Source of the DNA: Roseibaca sp. Y0-43
GTDB taxonomy: Bacteria > Pseudomonadota > Alphaproteobacteria > Rhodobacterales > Rhodobacteraceae
NCBI RefSeq assembly: GCF_020667835.1
Contig: NZ_JAFMPR010000001.1
Coordinates: 310,001-374,000 of the forward strand
Direction of reading: 5' to 3'
Length of the DNA stretch: 64,000 bases
In this document: positions 43,619 to 52,795 of the stretch, piece by piece
Position numbering within the stretch: the stretch's first letter is position 1
Layout of the letters: each line of letters starts with the position of its first letter
Position numbers and translations under genes: made by a program
The notes under the pieces: model-generated
Seen by the model: the letters and a program-made list of their open reading frames with translations, nothing else
What the model was told of the DNA's origin: nothing
The model's database searches: none

Positions 43619-44718
43619 AGCGCCTCCTCCCATTCGCCGGGTTCCGTGCTGTCTTGCACGATGCCGCCGCCGACATTGGCTTCGACATGGCCATCGTCAA
43701 ACAGGCGCAGCGTGCGAATGGCCACCGACCACGCTTGATCGCCATCCGGCGCGGCCCAGCCGATCGCCCCGCAATAGACCGAGCGCGGCGCGCGTTCCAA
43801 TTCAGCGATGATCTGCATGGCGCGGATTTTCGGCGCGCCGGTGACAGAGCCGCAAGGAAACAGTGCCGCCATGATGTCGAGCAGGCCCATCTTGGCGCGC
43901 AATCGCCCGCGGATGCGGCTGCTCATCTGGTGGACAGTGGCGAAACTGTCGATGGCAAATAGTTCGGGCACCTGAACCGAGCCGACCTCGGACACGCGCG
44001 CGATGTCATTGCGTAACAGATCGACGATCATCAGGTTCTCGGCCTGCACCTTTTCGCTTGCTGCCAAAGCCTCACGCAAGGCCGCATCGGCCTCTGGCGT
44101 GGCCCCGCGCGGGGCGGTGCCCTTCATGGGGCGGCTTTCGACCACGCCGTCTTGCAGGGTGAAGAACAGTTCCGGGCTGCGCGACAACACGACCGGGCCC
44201 GCGCCAAGGTCCAGATACGCCCCGAAGCCCACCTGCTGACGCGCGCGCAACGCCCCATACAAGCCGATAGCGGTGCCAGAAGTCAGCTGTGCCGCCAGAG
44301 GAAAGGTCAGATTGGCCTGATAGCAATCACCGGCCGCGATATAATCCATCAGACGGGCGAAGGCCGCCGCATATTCGCCACGGCTGACACGCGGCATGAG
44401 TGGCGACAGGCTGGCGCGCTGCGCATCGGCCTGCGCGTGAAAGGGCTGCGCCGGCGCGGGCGGGTCGAAGACACCCAAGGCAACAAGGGGCGCGCGCGGG
44501 TCGTGATGCGGAATGCTGTGCAGGCGCGGCTCGAACGCATAGCCCGCCTCATAGGCGATATAGCCCGCCACCCAATGGCCCGCACGGCGCGCGGCCTCGG
44601 CCCGGTCCAGCACATCGGCAACCTCTGCGCGGCTCCATGCCACAAGCCGCGCATGTGGCCGGGTGAACAGCGCGGCCTGCCCGCCCGGTCCGTGGTCCAG
44701 CGCGATTACAGCTGTCAT
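43576..44718 (-). CDS. pabB: Aminodeoxychorismate synthase component I
   Basis: A 380-residue chorismate-binding enzyme that, with a glutamine amidotransferase, makes 4-amino-4-deoxychorismate. The signature PMKGTAPRG (PIKGT-like) lies in the middle. Other blocks are DCYQANLTFPLA, VQAENLMIVDLLRNDIAR, LFPCGSVTGAPKIRAM and EANVGGGIVQDSTEPGEWEE. It differs from TrpE by lacking the tryptophan-site residues. MTAVIALDHG was used as start. It is read together with pabC. Confidence 0.92.
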   Translation of the reverse strand: MTAVIALDHGPGGQAALFTRPHARLVAWSRAEVADVLDRAEAARRAGHWVAGYIAYEAGYAFEPRLHSIPHHDPRAPLVALGVFDPPAPAQPFHAQADAQRASLSPLMPRVSRGEYAAAFARLMDYIAAGDCYQANLTFPLAAQLTSGTAIGLYGALRARQQVGFGAYLDLGAGPVVLSRSPELFFTLQDGVVESRPMKGTAPRGATPEADAALREALAASEKVQAENLMIVDLLRNDIARVSEVGSVQVPELFAIDSFATVHQMSSRIRGRLRAKMGLLDIMAALFPCGSVTGAPKIRAMQIIAELERAPRSVYCGAIGWAAPDGDQAWSVAIRTLRLFDDGHVEANVGGGIVQDSTEPGEWEEALWKTRFATDLGRVA

Positions 44719-44812
44719 CGTGACGCGCTCCAAGCGGTTGCAACACGCGCCCGCCTTACTATGTGGCGGGCCATCTGGCTATGCGCGATTTGTTGCATCG
44801 GGGAAGTCGGGG

Positions 44813-46030
44813 TCAGCTTTCACGCAAGGCCCGGCCGAAATAGGCCGTCAGCGGTTCGGTCAGGTAGCGCAGCGGGCTGCGTTCCGCGGTTTGCAAGAAC
44901 ACCTCGACCGGCATACCGGGCAGCAAGGTCTGGCCCGACAAAAGTGTCCGGCTGTCTTCCAGCAGTTCCAGTTCGACCCGGTAATAGCTTTGCGCCAGAT
45001 TGGGGTCGACGAACGCATCGGGCGAGACTTGCATGACACGGGCCGCAAGTTGCGGCAATTCTCGCAAGTTCAGGCCGCTGAACAGGACCACCGCGTCCTG
45101 CCCCGGCTGCACCTGGTCGACATCTGCCGGGTTCACCCGCGCTGAAATGACCAGCGGACGGTCTTGGGGCACGATATAAAGCACGGGGTCCGCCGCGCGC
45201 AGAACGGCACGCGGGGTCGTGACCTGCAAGCCATAGACGACACCGCCCACCGGTGCGCGGATGTCCAGCCGTTCGATCTGCTCCAACAAGGCGCGGCGAC
45301 GCTCGGCCAATTCAAGGATATTGGCCGAAATGTCGCGCAAGGCGGTCTGGGCCTCTTCCCGGTTCTGGGCTTTCAGCGACAGGATCTGTTGCGCGATTTC
45401 GGCCTGTCGCTCTGCCGCAGAGGCGCGTTCGGACAAGAGCGCACCGCGCGAGCCTTCAAGGCGCGCGGCCTCGCGATCCAACGCCAATACGCGGGCGGCT
45501 TGGGCCAGCCCGCGCTCCAGAAGGTCGGCTTGCGTGTCGCGCTCTTCGGCCACGAGAGCGATCTGGCGGTCGGTCGCGGCGATTTGCGCCGTGATCCCTT
45601 CGACCTGCGTGTCGATCTGGGCGGCGAGCGCGGGGCGTTCCAAGCGCGCTTCGGCCAGTTCGGGTGGCAGAACCAGCGTGTCGGCGCTATCGCGCTCGGC
45701 CTCGTGCCGGGCGCGGCGGGCCAGCAATTCGAACAGGCGGCTTTCGACCACCGTCAGCTCAGAGCGCAGCCGCGTGCCGTCCAGCCGCAGCATCACATCG
45801 CCTGCATCGACGCGAGCGCCTTCGGTGACGGACACCTCTTCGACGACACCGCCTTCGGGGTGCTGCACGATCAGGCGGTTTTGCTCGACCTCTAGCTGGC
45901 CGAGCGCGATGATGGCGCCGGAAATGGTGGTGAATGTAGCCCAGCCGCCGAACCCCAGCACCAGAACCGCGAGCGCCGCCACGGCGATGGTCATGTGCCG
46001 ACGGGGGGAAAGGGGGTCAGGTACGCTCAT
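44813..46030 (-). CDS. HlyD-family type I secretion membrane-fusion protein
   Basis: A 405-residue periplasmic adaptor (PrsE/HlyD type). One N-terminal membrane helix (about 14-36) is followed by a lipoyl-like half (GGVVEEVSVTEGARVDAGDVMLRLDG), a long coiled coil (about 130-270, Glu/Arg/Ala-rich), and a second half-domain with IRAPVGGVVYGLQV. It bridges the inner-membrane ABC exporter and an outer-membrane TolC-type channel. No TolC gene is in the window. It overlaps the ABC transporter gene by 4 bp. Confidence 0.9.
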   Translation of the reverse strand: MSVPDPLSPRRHMTIAVAALAVLVLGFGGWATFTTISGAIIALGQLEVEQNRLIVQHPEGGVVEEVSVTEGARVDAGDVMLRLDGTRLRSELTVVESRLFELLARRARHEAERDSADTLVLPPELAEARLERPALAAQIDTQVEGITAQIAATDRQIALVAEERDTQADLLERGLAQAARVLALDREAARLEGSRGALLSERASAAERQAEIAQQILSLKAQNREEAQTALRDISANILELAERRRALLEQIERLDIRAPVGGVVYGLQVTTPRAVLRAADPVLYIVPQDRPLVISARVNPADVDQVQPGQDAVVLFSGLNLRELPQLAARVMQVSPDAFVDPNLAQSYYRVELELLEDSRTLLSGQTLLPGMPVEVFLQTAERSPLRYLTEPLTAYFGRALRES

Positions 46031-47898
46031 TGCTTGTCCTTCGGGGCCGCTTCCCACGGAAAGCCGCCTGCTTGGCGCGCGGCACCGGGGGTGGCCGGGT
46101 CTGAGCGCAGGGCGCGCGGGGGGCTTGTCGGGTTGGGCGCGGCCCGCTGGGCCGCCCCGCCCGCCTGACGCAGGATCGCGTCGCTGTTGCGGGTTGTGCG
46201 GCGCAGCACCTCTTCCATCGGGCCGTAAGCCGTGACTTGCCCGGCTTTCAGGCGCAGGATCAGGTCGCATTCCAGAATGGCGGTGGGCCGATGGGTCATG
46301 ATGATGACACTGGCACCGCGCGCCTTGGCGGTCTGGATGGCCGTGTTCAAGGCGCGCGAGCCTTCGTCGTCAAGGTCCGAATTCGGCTCGTCCAGCACCA
46401 GAAGCGCCGGGTTGCCGTAGAACGCGCGCGCCAAAGCGATCCGTTGCACCTGCCCGCCCGACAGACCGCCGCCTTCGGCGTCGATGATTGTGTCATACCC
46501 TTTTTGCTGGGCAAGGATCAGGTCATGCGCGCCGGCGGCCTTGGCGGCATTGATGATGTCCTCGTCACTGGCAGCCGGGTCCAGCCGGGCGATATTGTCG
46601 CGAATGCGGCCCGCGAATAACGTCACACGTTGGGGCAAATACCCGATCGCGCGGCCCAGTTGCGATGGGTCGTATTGGGACAACAACGCGCCATCCAGCC
46701 GGATTTCGCCCGCGAAAGGGGGCCAAATTCCGACAAGCGCCTCTGCGAGGCTGGATTTCCCGGCCCCCGAATCGCCGATCACGCCCAGCGCCTGGCCCGG
46801 TTTCACCTCGAAGGACACGTCGCGCAGCAAGATGCCATCGCGCCCTTCCGACCCCGGAATGCGCAGCGCCAGCCCCTTGACCGCAAGATGGCCCTTGGGG
46901 TGAGGCAGGCGCGTACGCTCGGGTTCCGGCGGAGCGCCGTCCAGCAGTTCCCGAAGCCGGGCCTGCGCCGCGCGCGCTGCTTGCACCTGCGGCCAGCCGC
47001 CGATCAGCTGGTCCAGCGGGGCCAAGGCCCGCCCAAGGATGATGGACGCCGCGATCATGCCCCCTGGCGACAGCTCTGCCCGCAGCACTAGCCACGCGCC
47101 CAAGGCCAGCATGGCCGATTGAAGGAACAGGCGGATGGCCCGTGCCGTGGCCCCGAAGCTGCCGCTGGAATCGTTCCCGGCAATGGATTGTGTCAGCGCA
47201 TCGGCCCGCAGGCGCGACCATTGATCCAGCGCCACCGATTGCATTCCAAGCGACCGCATCTGGGCGGCTTCCGCGCTCAGCTGGCGGCCCATGCCCTCGG
47301 CCTTTTGCTGGGCGGCGAAAACCCGTTCCTGCCGGGCGCGGCTGCGCGAGATGTTCAGCAGGCTGAGCGCGGCCAGCAGCACCGCCGCCCCGGCGGCAAA
47401 GGCACCAAGCCATGGATGCAACAGCGCGATGACCCCGATGAACAGCGGCACCCATGGGAAATCGAACAGGGCCATGAAGACCTGGCTGGCGGTGAGTTGC
47501 TGCAACAGGCTGACATCTTGCGTGGCCCGCACGGGCAGATGGCGCGAGGCGCCGCGGGCCACTGCCCCGGCAAGGGCCGCCTTGAACACCGGCGCGTCCA
47601 TCTCCAGCTGGTATCTGGCCCCGGCCCGCGCCGCGATGCGCGCGCGGGCATGGTCCAGCAAGCCATACATCAGGTACAAGAACGCGACCAGGGCGAATAG
47701 CACCACCAGCGTCGCCTCTGACCGGCTGGACAGGACGCGGTCATAGACCTGCAACATGAATAGCGGACCCGTAAGCATCAGCATGTTGGTGAAGATGCTG
47801 ACCACGCCGATGACAGCGAACAGGTTGCGCAGCGCGCCCTGATAAGAGCTTGCGGATCGTAGGTCTTGCACCGCTCGTCCCGGCCCTGATCGTTGCAT
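46027..47898 (-). CDS. Type I secretion ABC transporter (PrtD/HlyB-like)
   Basis: A 623-residue half-transporter with an N-terminal membrane domain (about 25-300; LFMLQVYDRVLSSRSEATLV is typical) and a C-terminal nucleotide-binding domain. Walker A is GDSGAGKS (375-382), the signature is LSGGQ (479-483), and Walker B is LLVLDEP (499-505). This type exports RTX proteins with an uncleaved C-terminal signal. It is read away from the lipoprotein and RTX protease genes, so the three probably form one export locus. Confidence 0.92.
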   Translation of the reverse strand: MQRSGPGRAVQDLRSASSYQGALRNLFAVIGVVSIFTNMLMLTGPLFMLQVYDRVLSSRSEATLVVLFALVAFLYLMYGLLDHARARIAARAGARYQLEMDAPVFKAALAGAVARGASRHLPVRATQDVSLLQQLTASQVFMALFDFPWVPLFIGVIALLHPWLGAFAAGAAVLLAALSLLNISRSRARQERVFAAQQKAEGMGRQLSAEAAQMRSLGMQSVALDQWSRLRADALTQSIAGNDSSGSFGATARAIRLFLQSAMLALGAWLVLRAELSPGGMIAASIILGRALAPLDQLIGGWPQVQAARAAQARLRELLDGAPPEPERTRLPHPKGHLAVKGLALRIPGSEGRDGILLRDVSFEVKPGQALGVIGDSGAGKSSLAEALVGIWPPFAGEIRLDGALLSQYDPSQLGRAIGYLPQRVTLFAGRIRDNIARLDPAASDEDIINAAKAAGAHDLILAQQKGYDTIIDAEGGGLSGGQVQRIALARAFYGNPALLVLDEPNSDLDDEGSRALNTAIQTAKARGASVIIMTHRPTAILECDLILRLKAGQVTAYGPMEEVLRRTTRNSDAILRQAGGAAQRAAPNPTSPPRALRSDPATPGAARQAGGFPWEAAPKDKQ

Positions 47899-48054
47899 AT
47901 GTCGTGCCCTTGGTTGCCGAACGGTAAGGATTAAACCGACAGACTACTTGAGAAATCGCACGATTTGGTAAATAATACCGTCAGGGGTGTGTCAACATGG
48001 GCCGGGTGTTTGCAGTTCAATAGCATCATACGCGTGAAGTGTTGCTGGCAAAAA

Positions 48055-48381
48055 ATGCGTCGCGCCATTTTGTATTTCGGCATTGTCGTGGCGGCCTCCG
48101 CTTGTGTGCCGGAAACCCTTGTAACCCCAGCCCCAGCGGAAACCCCACCGACCATGACAGAGCCAATTGAACCGCGCGGAGAAATCTTGTCCGGAACCTT
48201 TATCGGTGCCGGAGTGACCTGTCCGCAATTTCGCTTGGACAGCGGAGAACAGGTCAGCCTGTCCGGTGTCACCGAAGGTATGACGATCGGTAATGCCTAT
48301 CGCATTGACGGCGCGGAATCCATGAATTCAAAATGTATGCAAGGGCGCGAAATACGGGTCTTTGCCATTCTTCCGGGCTAG
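48055..48381 (+). CDS. Small predicted lipoprotein between the exporter and the RTX protease
   Basis: A 108-residue protein with a lipoprotein signal (IVVAASAC, Cys17). A short proline/threonine linker leads to a small domain, probably mostly beta-strand, with two cysteines (GAGVTCPQFRL and NSKCMQGREIRVF). I do not recognise a family. It is divergent from the ABC transporter and 80 bp before the protease. It might protect the cell from, or help fold, the protease, but this is a guess from position only. Its DNA is less GC-rich than most neighbours. Confidence 0.6.
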   Translation: MRRAILYFGIVVAASACVPETLVTPAPAETPPTMTEPIEPRGEILSGTFIGAGVTCPQFRLDSGEQVSLSGVTEGMTIGNAYRIDGAESMNSKCMQGREIRVFAILPG

Positions 48382-48460
48382 GCTTGCCGCAAGGTCCAGT
48401 CGACCCTGTTATTGCTGAGTTTAATGGCATTTCAAGCCGCCAGGAACATCGGAGCTGCCC

Positions 48461-51034
48461 ATGTCTACCCCAACCGACCCGCTTTATGGAAACCAGTGGC
48501 ATTTTCCCCTGATGGGGGACATCGAAACGATTTGGGATGACTATTCCGGCGCAGGCGTGCATGTTGTCGTTTTTGACGACGGCTTCGACTACACGCACCC
48601 TGATCTGGTCGGCAATTACGTCGATTATCGTTTTGTTTACAACGGCGTCACTTACAATCCGTACCCGCTTGTATTGGACGATGACCACGGCACCGCGGTC
48701 GCGGGCCTGATCGGCATGACCGCCAATAACGGGATAGGCGGAACCGGTGTGGCACCCGGTGTCGCGATGACTGGCGTGAATTTCCTGTCCGACATCCAGT
48801 TTGACGGTGCCGGCGCGATCCTTGCTTCGCTGGAATTTGCGGGCAATTTCGACATCATGAGCAATAGCTGAGGGCGCACACCGAATTACGAGGCGGGTCA
48901 AAGCTTGGCCGATCCCAGCTCGTTCCGGGCGCAGATGGCTGCCGTCTACGAAGACATATCGGAAACCGGGCGTGATGGCTTGGGCACGATCATCGTGCAG
49001 GCTTCGGGCAATGACACCCGCAATGCCCAAGGCGATGGGCTGAACGTATCACGTCATACGATTTCGGTGGCGGCAACGGATGCGCAGGGTTATGCGACAT
49101 GGTATACCAATTTCGGATCGAACATCTTGATCACTGCTCCGGCTGCGGCGGTGACGACAGATAATCTTGGCATCTACCGAAGCGATTTTGGCGGCACGTC
49201 GGCGGCAACGCCGGTCACGTCGGGTGTTGTGGCACTCATGCTCGAGGCGAACCAAGATCTTGGCTGGCGCGACGTGCAGCAAATTCTCGCGATTTCTGCC
49301 AGCCACACCGGATCGGCGCTTGGCCAAAGCCCGATCTCAGGCGGTGTCTCGCAATACGAACAGGGAGAATGGTTTTTCAACGGCGCCGACAACTGGAACG
49401 GCGGCGGCATGACCTACAACCTGACCTACGGGTTCGGCATGGTAAACGCACACGCAGCGGTGCGCTTGGCTGAATCGTGGTCAGTGATCTTCCCCACAGC
49501 CCAGACCAGCGCGAACGAGACCAGCATAACCCGCGGCTACACCGGCGGCCCGGTCGCGATCCCGGATGTCGGCGGCGGCGAGGCCGCGATCAGTTTCAAC
49601 GTGACACAAGACATCATGGTCGATTCCGTCGAGGTCACGCTGGAGCTACAGCACACCTGGAGCTCAGATCTCACGATCTACCTCGAGGATCCGGACGGCA
49701 ACCGCTACATGCTGATGGATGGCGAAGGCGGTAGCACGTTGATGGATGGCGGCTTCGAATGGCAGTTTACCGTCATGGGCGCAATGGGCACCATGAGCGC
49801 AGGTACATGGCGGGTGATCGTGGTCGACAATGCAGCCGGCGATGTGGGCGAGATCATAGATGCCGAGATCACGATCAACGGCAACGCGAACCCGACCGAT
49901 GTGCAATACATCACTGATGAAATATTCAACATCAATGCTTATAATGGCTCCATCGCGGCGATCACCGCCGAAAGCAATGGATCATGGCTGAACATGGCCA
50001 CTGTTACCGGCGATGTCGAGGTCACACTAGGGGCTGGAACCGTCAGGATTAACGGCACCCAGGTCGCGTCGCTAACAAACGTTTTTTCACGCGTTTACCT
50101 AGGCGATGGGGATGATCAAGTAACAGGCAGCGGTCGCAATGACACTATTTTCACCGGTCGTGGTGAGGACAGTGTTATCGGCAACGATGGTGCCGACAGG
50201 GTCTTCGGTGGTGATGGAAACGATGTCCTGAGAGGGGGCAACGGGAACGACACTCTGCACGGCAATGCAGGTCAGGACAGCCTGTTTGGCGGGAATGGCA
50301 ATGACACGCTCAATGGCAATAACGGCAATGACGTGCTGGAAGGCAGGGAAGGTCAGGACACTCTGTACGGTGGCCATGGCAATGACAAGCTTTTCGGGAA
50401 TAACAACAACGATGTGCTGAACGGCAATATAGGTCAGGACACTCTGTACGGTGGCCATGGCAATGACAGGCTTTTTGGGAATAACAACAACGATGTGCTG
50501 CACGGCAATATAGGTCAGGACACTCTGTACGGTGGCCATGGCAATGACAGGCTTTTCGGGAATAACAACAACGATGTGCTGCACGGCAATATAGGTCAGG
50601 ACACTTTGTCTGGCGGCCATGGCAATGACAGGCTCAATGGCAATAACGGCAATGACGTGCTTTACGGCAATTTAGGTCGGGACACCCTTTCTGGTGGCCA
50701 TGGCAATGACAGGCTTTTTGGAGGCGACGGCAATGACATCCTAATCGGAGGCCAAAGCAACGATACCGCGGCCGGTGGGAGTGGTGCGGATACCTTTGTG
50801 TTCAATGATGGGCATGACAGCCTAACGATCACCGATTTCAGTTTTACGGAGAACGACAGGCTGCAACTTGATGATGCGCTATGGACTGGCAACCTGACGG
50901 CACAGCAAGTGGTGAACACTTATGGCAATGTTGTGAACGGCGACATGGTGCTCGATTTTGGGGGTGGAGACATCATCGTGATCGAAGGTGTGACCAACGC
51001 CAACCAGCTGTCGAACTATATTGACATCGTCTAA
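48461..51034 (+). pseudogene. RTX subtilisin-like protease (S8 / proprotein convertase type) with one in-frame TGA
   Basis: A frame of 857 codons, open except for a TGA at codon 137 (48869-48871). It encodes a leaderless subtilase. Catalytic Asp39 is in VVVFDDGFDYTHPDL and His76 in DDDHGTAVAGL. The oxyanion Asn lies near codon 184 (ASGNDT) and catalytic Ser at codon 247 (GGTSAATPV). A P/Homo-B domain follows (about 340-480), then RTX nonapeptides (from about codon 545) and a C-terminal secretion region. The stop falls where the conserved N-S-W-G motif needs Trp, so TGG to TGA is the simplest change. Without readthrough only 136 residues are made, lacking the active Ser. It could also be a sequence error. 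Confidence 0.75.
50270..50755 (+). repeat. Tandem 81-bp RTX repeats
   Basis: Six units begin at 50270, 50351, 50432, 50513, 50594 and 50675. Each is 81 bp, i.e. 27 residues or three calcium-binding nonapeptides (GGHGNDRLF, GNNNNDVLH, GNIGQDTLY). The units at 50432 and 50513 are nearly identical, so a recent duplication is likely. In-frame length changes by unit are expected. Confidence 0.9.
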
Positions 51035-51077
51035 CACGTCACAAGGCCGCGGCAACATTCCACGGCGTGCCAGATGG

Positions 51078-51106
51078 AACCCCGGCCCGAGCTGGTCGGG
51101 GTTTTT
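51078..51106 (+). terminator. Terminator of the RTX protease gene
   Basis: AACCCCGGCC pairs with GGTCGGGGTT (one G-U pair) across a 6-base loop, followed by a run of five T. It lies 43 bp after the protease stop. Confidence 0.88.
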
Positions 51107-51265
51107 ATCTGGCCACCAGCGACAACCCTGAACAGCCGTAGCATAGTTTTTGCACAAGCTTGTGTAATCGCGTGCGGTGGCTTCTTGAGCGGCACGCCAG
51201 CAAGATGCCCCCCGGGCGCGCCAGACTGCTTGACACGCCCGTCAGTCCCGCGCCCAGTGGCTGCC

Positions 51266-52171
51266 ATGAATTACCGCGCAGCTTCTCCAGCCCGCAGTCA
51301 GCCATTCAAAGCCGCCCTATGGATGTGTGGGGCGATCGGCTCTTTCACGTTTATGGCTGTGTCTGGGCGCGAAATTCAGATCGAGCTCGATAGCTTCGAA
51401 CTTATGTTCTGGCGCTCGTTCATCGGCCTCGGTTTGATCGTGGCGATCTTTTCGGCACTGAACAAGGGCAAAGCCTGGCCAGCGATCCGGCCAACCAGCC
51501 CAAGCCTGCATCTTTCGCGCAATGTCGTTCATTTTGCAGGGCAAAACCTGTGGTTCTACGGGATCACGGTCATCCCGCTTTCGCAGCTTGTGGCACTGGA
51601 ATTCACAATGCCAATTTGGGTTGCAATCCTTGCACCGCTGTTGCTCGGCGAGGTCTTTACCCGCAGGCGAATAGCGGTCGCGCTGCTTGGCTTTGCGGGC
51701 ATTTTGATCGTTGCGCAACCGGGCACCCAGCCCTTGGGCAGCGGGCATGTGGCAGGCATTCTTTGCGCAGTGGGCTTTGCAATGAACGTGATCCTGACAA
51801 AGCGAATCATGCGCGATGATAGCGTGCTGTGCGTGTTGTTCTGGATGACCGCGCTGCAAACGCTGTTCGGCTTGACGCTGGCCCAATGGGGCGGGTTCAC
51901 ATGGCCGAGCCCGGCGATCTGGGGCTGGCTGGCGCTGGTGGCCTTGACGGGGCTGAGCGCGCATTATTGCCTGACATCGGCGCTTGGGCTGGCCCCGGCA
52001 ACCGTCGTCGCGCCGATGGAATTCTTCCGCCTGCCGATCATCGCGCTTGTGGGCATGTGGCTTTACGCCGAAGCGCTGGACCCGTTCGTGTTCTTGGGCG
52101 CAACAATTATCTTCGCAGCGAACTGGCTGAACCTGACCGCATCGACGCGCCCGGCGGCACCCTCAAAATAA
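51266..52171 (+). CDS. EamA-type DMT-superfamily permease
   Basis: A 301-residue membrane protein with about ten helices in two EamA repeats. LDSFELMFWRSFIGLGLIVAIFSAL opens the first repeat, and SQLVALEFTMPIWVAILAPLLLGE and TVVAPMEFFRLPIIALVGMWLYAE end each repeat with the usual Glu. Such carriers export metabolites such as amino acids, but the substrate cannot be predicted. MNYRAASPARS was chosen; an earlier start would run through the protease terminator. It is followed by a tRNA gene on the other strand. Confidence 0.82.
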   Translation: MNYRAASPARSQPFKAALWMCGAIGSFTFMAVSGREIQIELDSFELMFWRSFIGLGLIVAIFSALNKGKAWPAIRPTSPSLHLSRNVVHFAGQNLWFYGITVIPLSQLVALEFTMPIWVAILAPLLLGEVFTRRRIAVALLGFAGILIVAQPGTQPLGSGHVAGILCAVGFAMNVILTKRIMRDDSVLCVLFWMTALQTLFGLTLAQWGGFTWPSPAIWGWLALVALTGLSAHYCLTSALGLAPATVVAPMEFFRLPIIALVGMWLYAEALDPFVFLGATIIFAANWLNLTASTRPAAPSK

Positions 52172-52188
52172 CACATCAATGGGGAGTT

Positions 52189-52264
52189 TGGTGGAGCCTA
52201 GCGGGATCGAACCGCTGACCTCCTGCATGCCATGCAGGCGCTCTCCCAGCTGAGCTAAGGCCCC
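52189..52264 (-). tRNA. tRNA-Ala (anticodon GGC)
   Basis: A 76-nt cloverleaf on the minus strand with acceptor stem GGGGCCT / AGGCTCC (one G-T pair) and encoded CCA. The anticodon stem is CCTGC / GCAGG with loop ATGGCAT, so the anticodon is GGC, which reads GCC and GCU alanine codons. The T arm GCGGTTCGATCCCGC is standard. Confidence 0.96.
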
Positions 52265-52357
52265 AAACTCAAGCCGTTGGGCTTGATGCGCGCGTCTTAC
52301 GAAAGCCGGATTGCCAGTGCAAGCGGAAAATCGACAGGCGCGCGCGTTTTCAAGAAA

Positions 52358-52672
52358 TCAGTCGTCGTCATTCTCGGCGACATCGGCCAGATCGTCGAGG
52401 GCGACGGTATCGTCGTCATCGTCTTCCAGCAGCTCGTCATCGACATCGGCCGCATCGTCGTCATCGACCAGCAATTCGTCGTCATCCTCGGCGACGGCTT
52501 TCTTCGCCTTGGCCTTCAGCGCAGCGTTAGCCTCATCGGCGCGACGCTCCAGCGCCTCGATCACCACGACCTTGCCGGTATAGGGGCTGATGATCGGATC
52601 TTTGTTCAGATCGTAGAACTTGTTCCCGGTTTCCGGGCAGATGCGCTTCACGCCCCAGTCAGGATTGGTCAT
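52358..52672 (-). CDS. FYDLN-acid family protein (TIGR02300)
   Basis: A 104-residue protein with a zinc-ribbon-like start (DWGVKRICPETGNKFYDLNKDP), which is the FYDLN motif that names the family, and a very acidic C-terminal half with long Asp/Glu runs (about 60-104). It occurs almost only in alphaproteobacteria and its function is unknown. It lies next to the tRNA-Ala gene on the same strand. MTNPDWG was chosen as the start by the family pattern. Confidence 0.9.
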   Translation of the reverse strand: MTNPDWGVKRICPETGNKFYDLNKDPIISPYTGKVVVIEALERRADEANAALKAKAKKAVAEDDDELLVDDDDAADVDDELLEDDDDDTVALDDLADVAENDDD

Positions 52673-52795
52673 GTGACAGCCTCTTTGAATGCGAGTCTTT
52701 CGTGCAAGGGCGTGCTGTGCCATAAGGATGCGCGGCTGTAAAGCCCTCTGGCACCCCTACCCCTGTAATATTGTGCGTTTCCCGAGCAATCCAAG

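Noticed and set aside
48869-48871. Selenocysteine at the TGA
   Set aside because: The aligned residue in subtilases is Trp, not Cys or Sec, and I see no suitable downstream stem-loop next to the codon.
50270-50755. Direct repeats as a CRISPR array
   Set aside because: The units are coding, in frame and continuous, without unique spacers.
48905-51034. A separate gene starting at the TTG after the in-frame stop
   Set aside because: It would lack the catalytic Asp and His and start in the middle of the subtilase domain; the frame is continuous with the upstream part.
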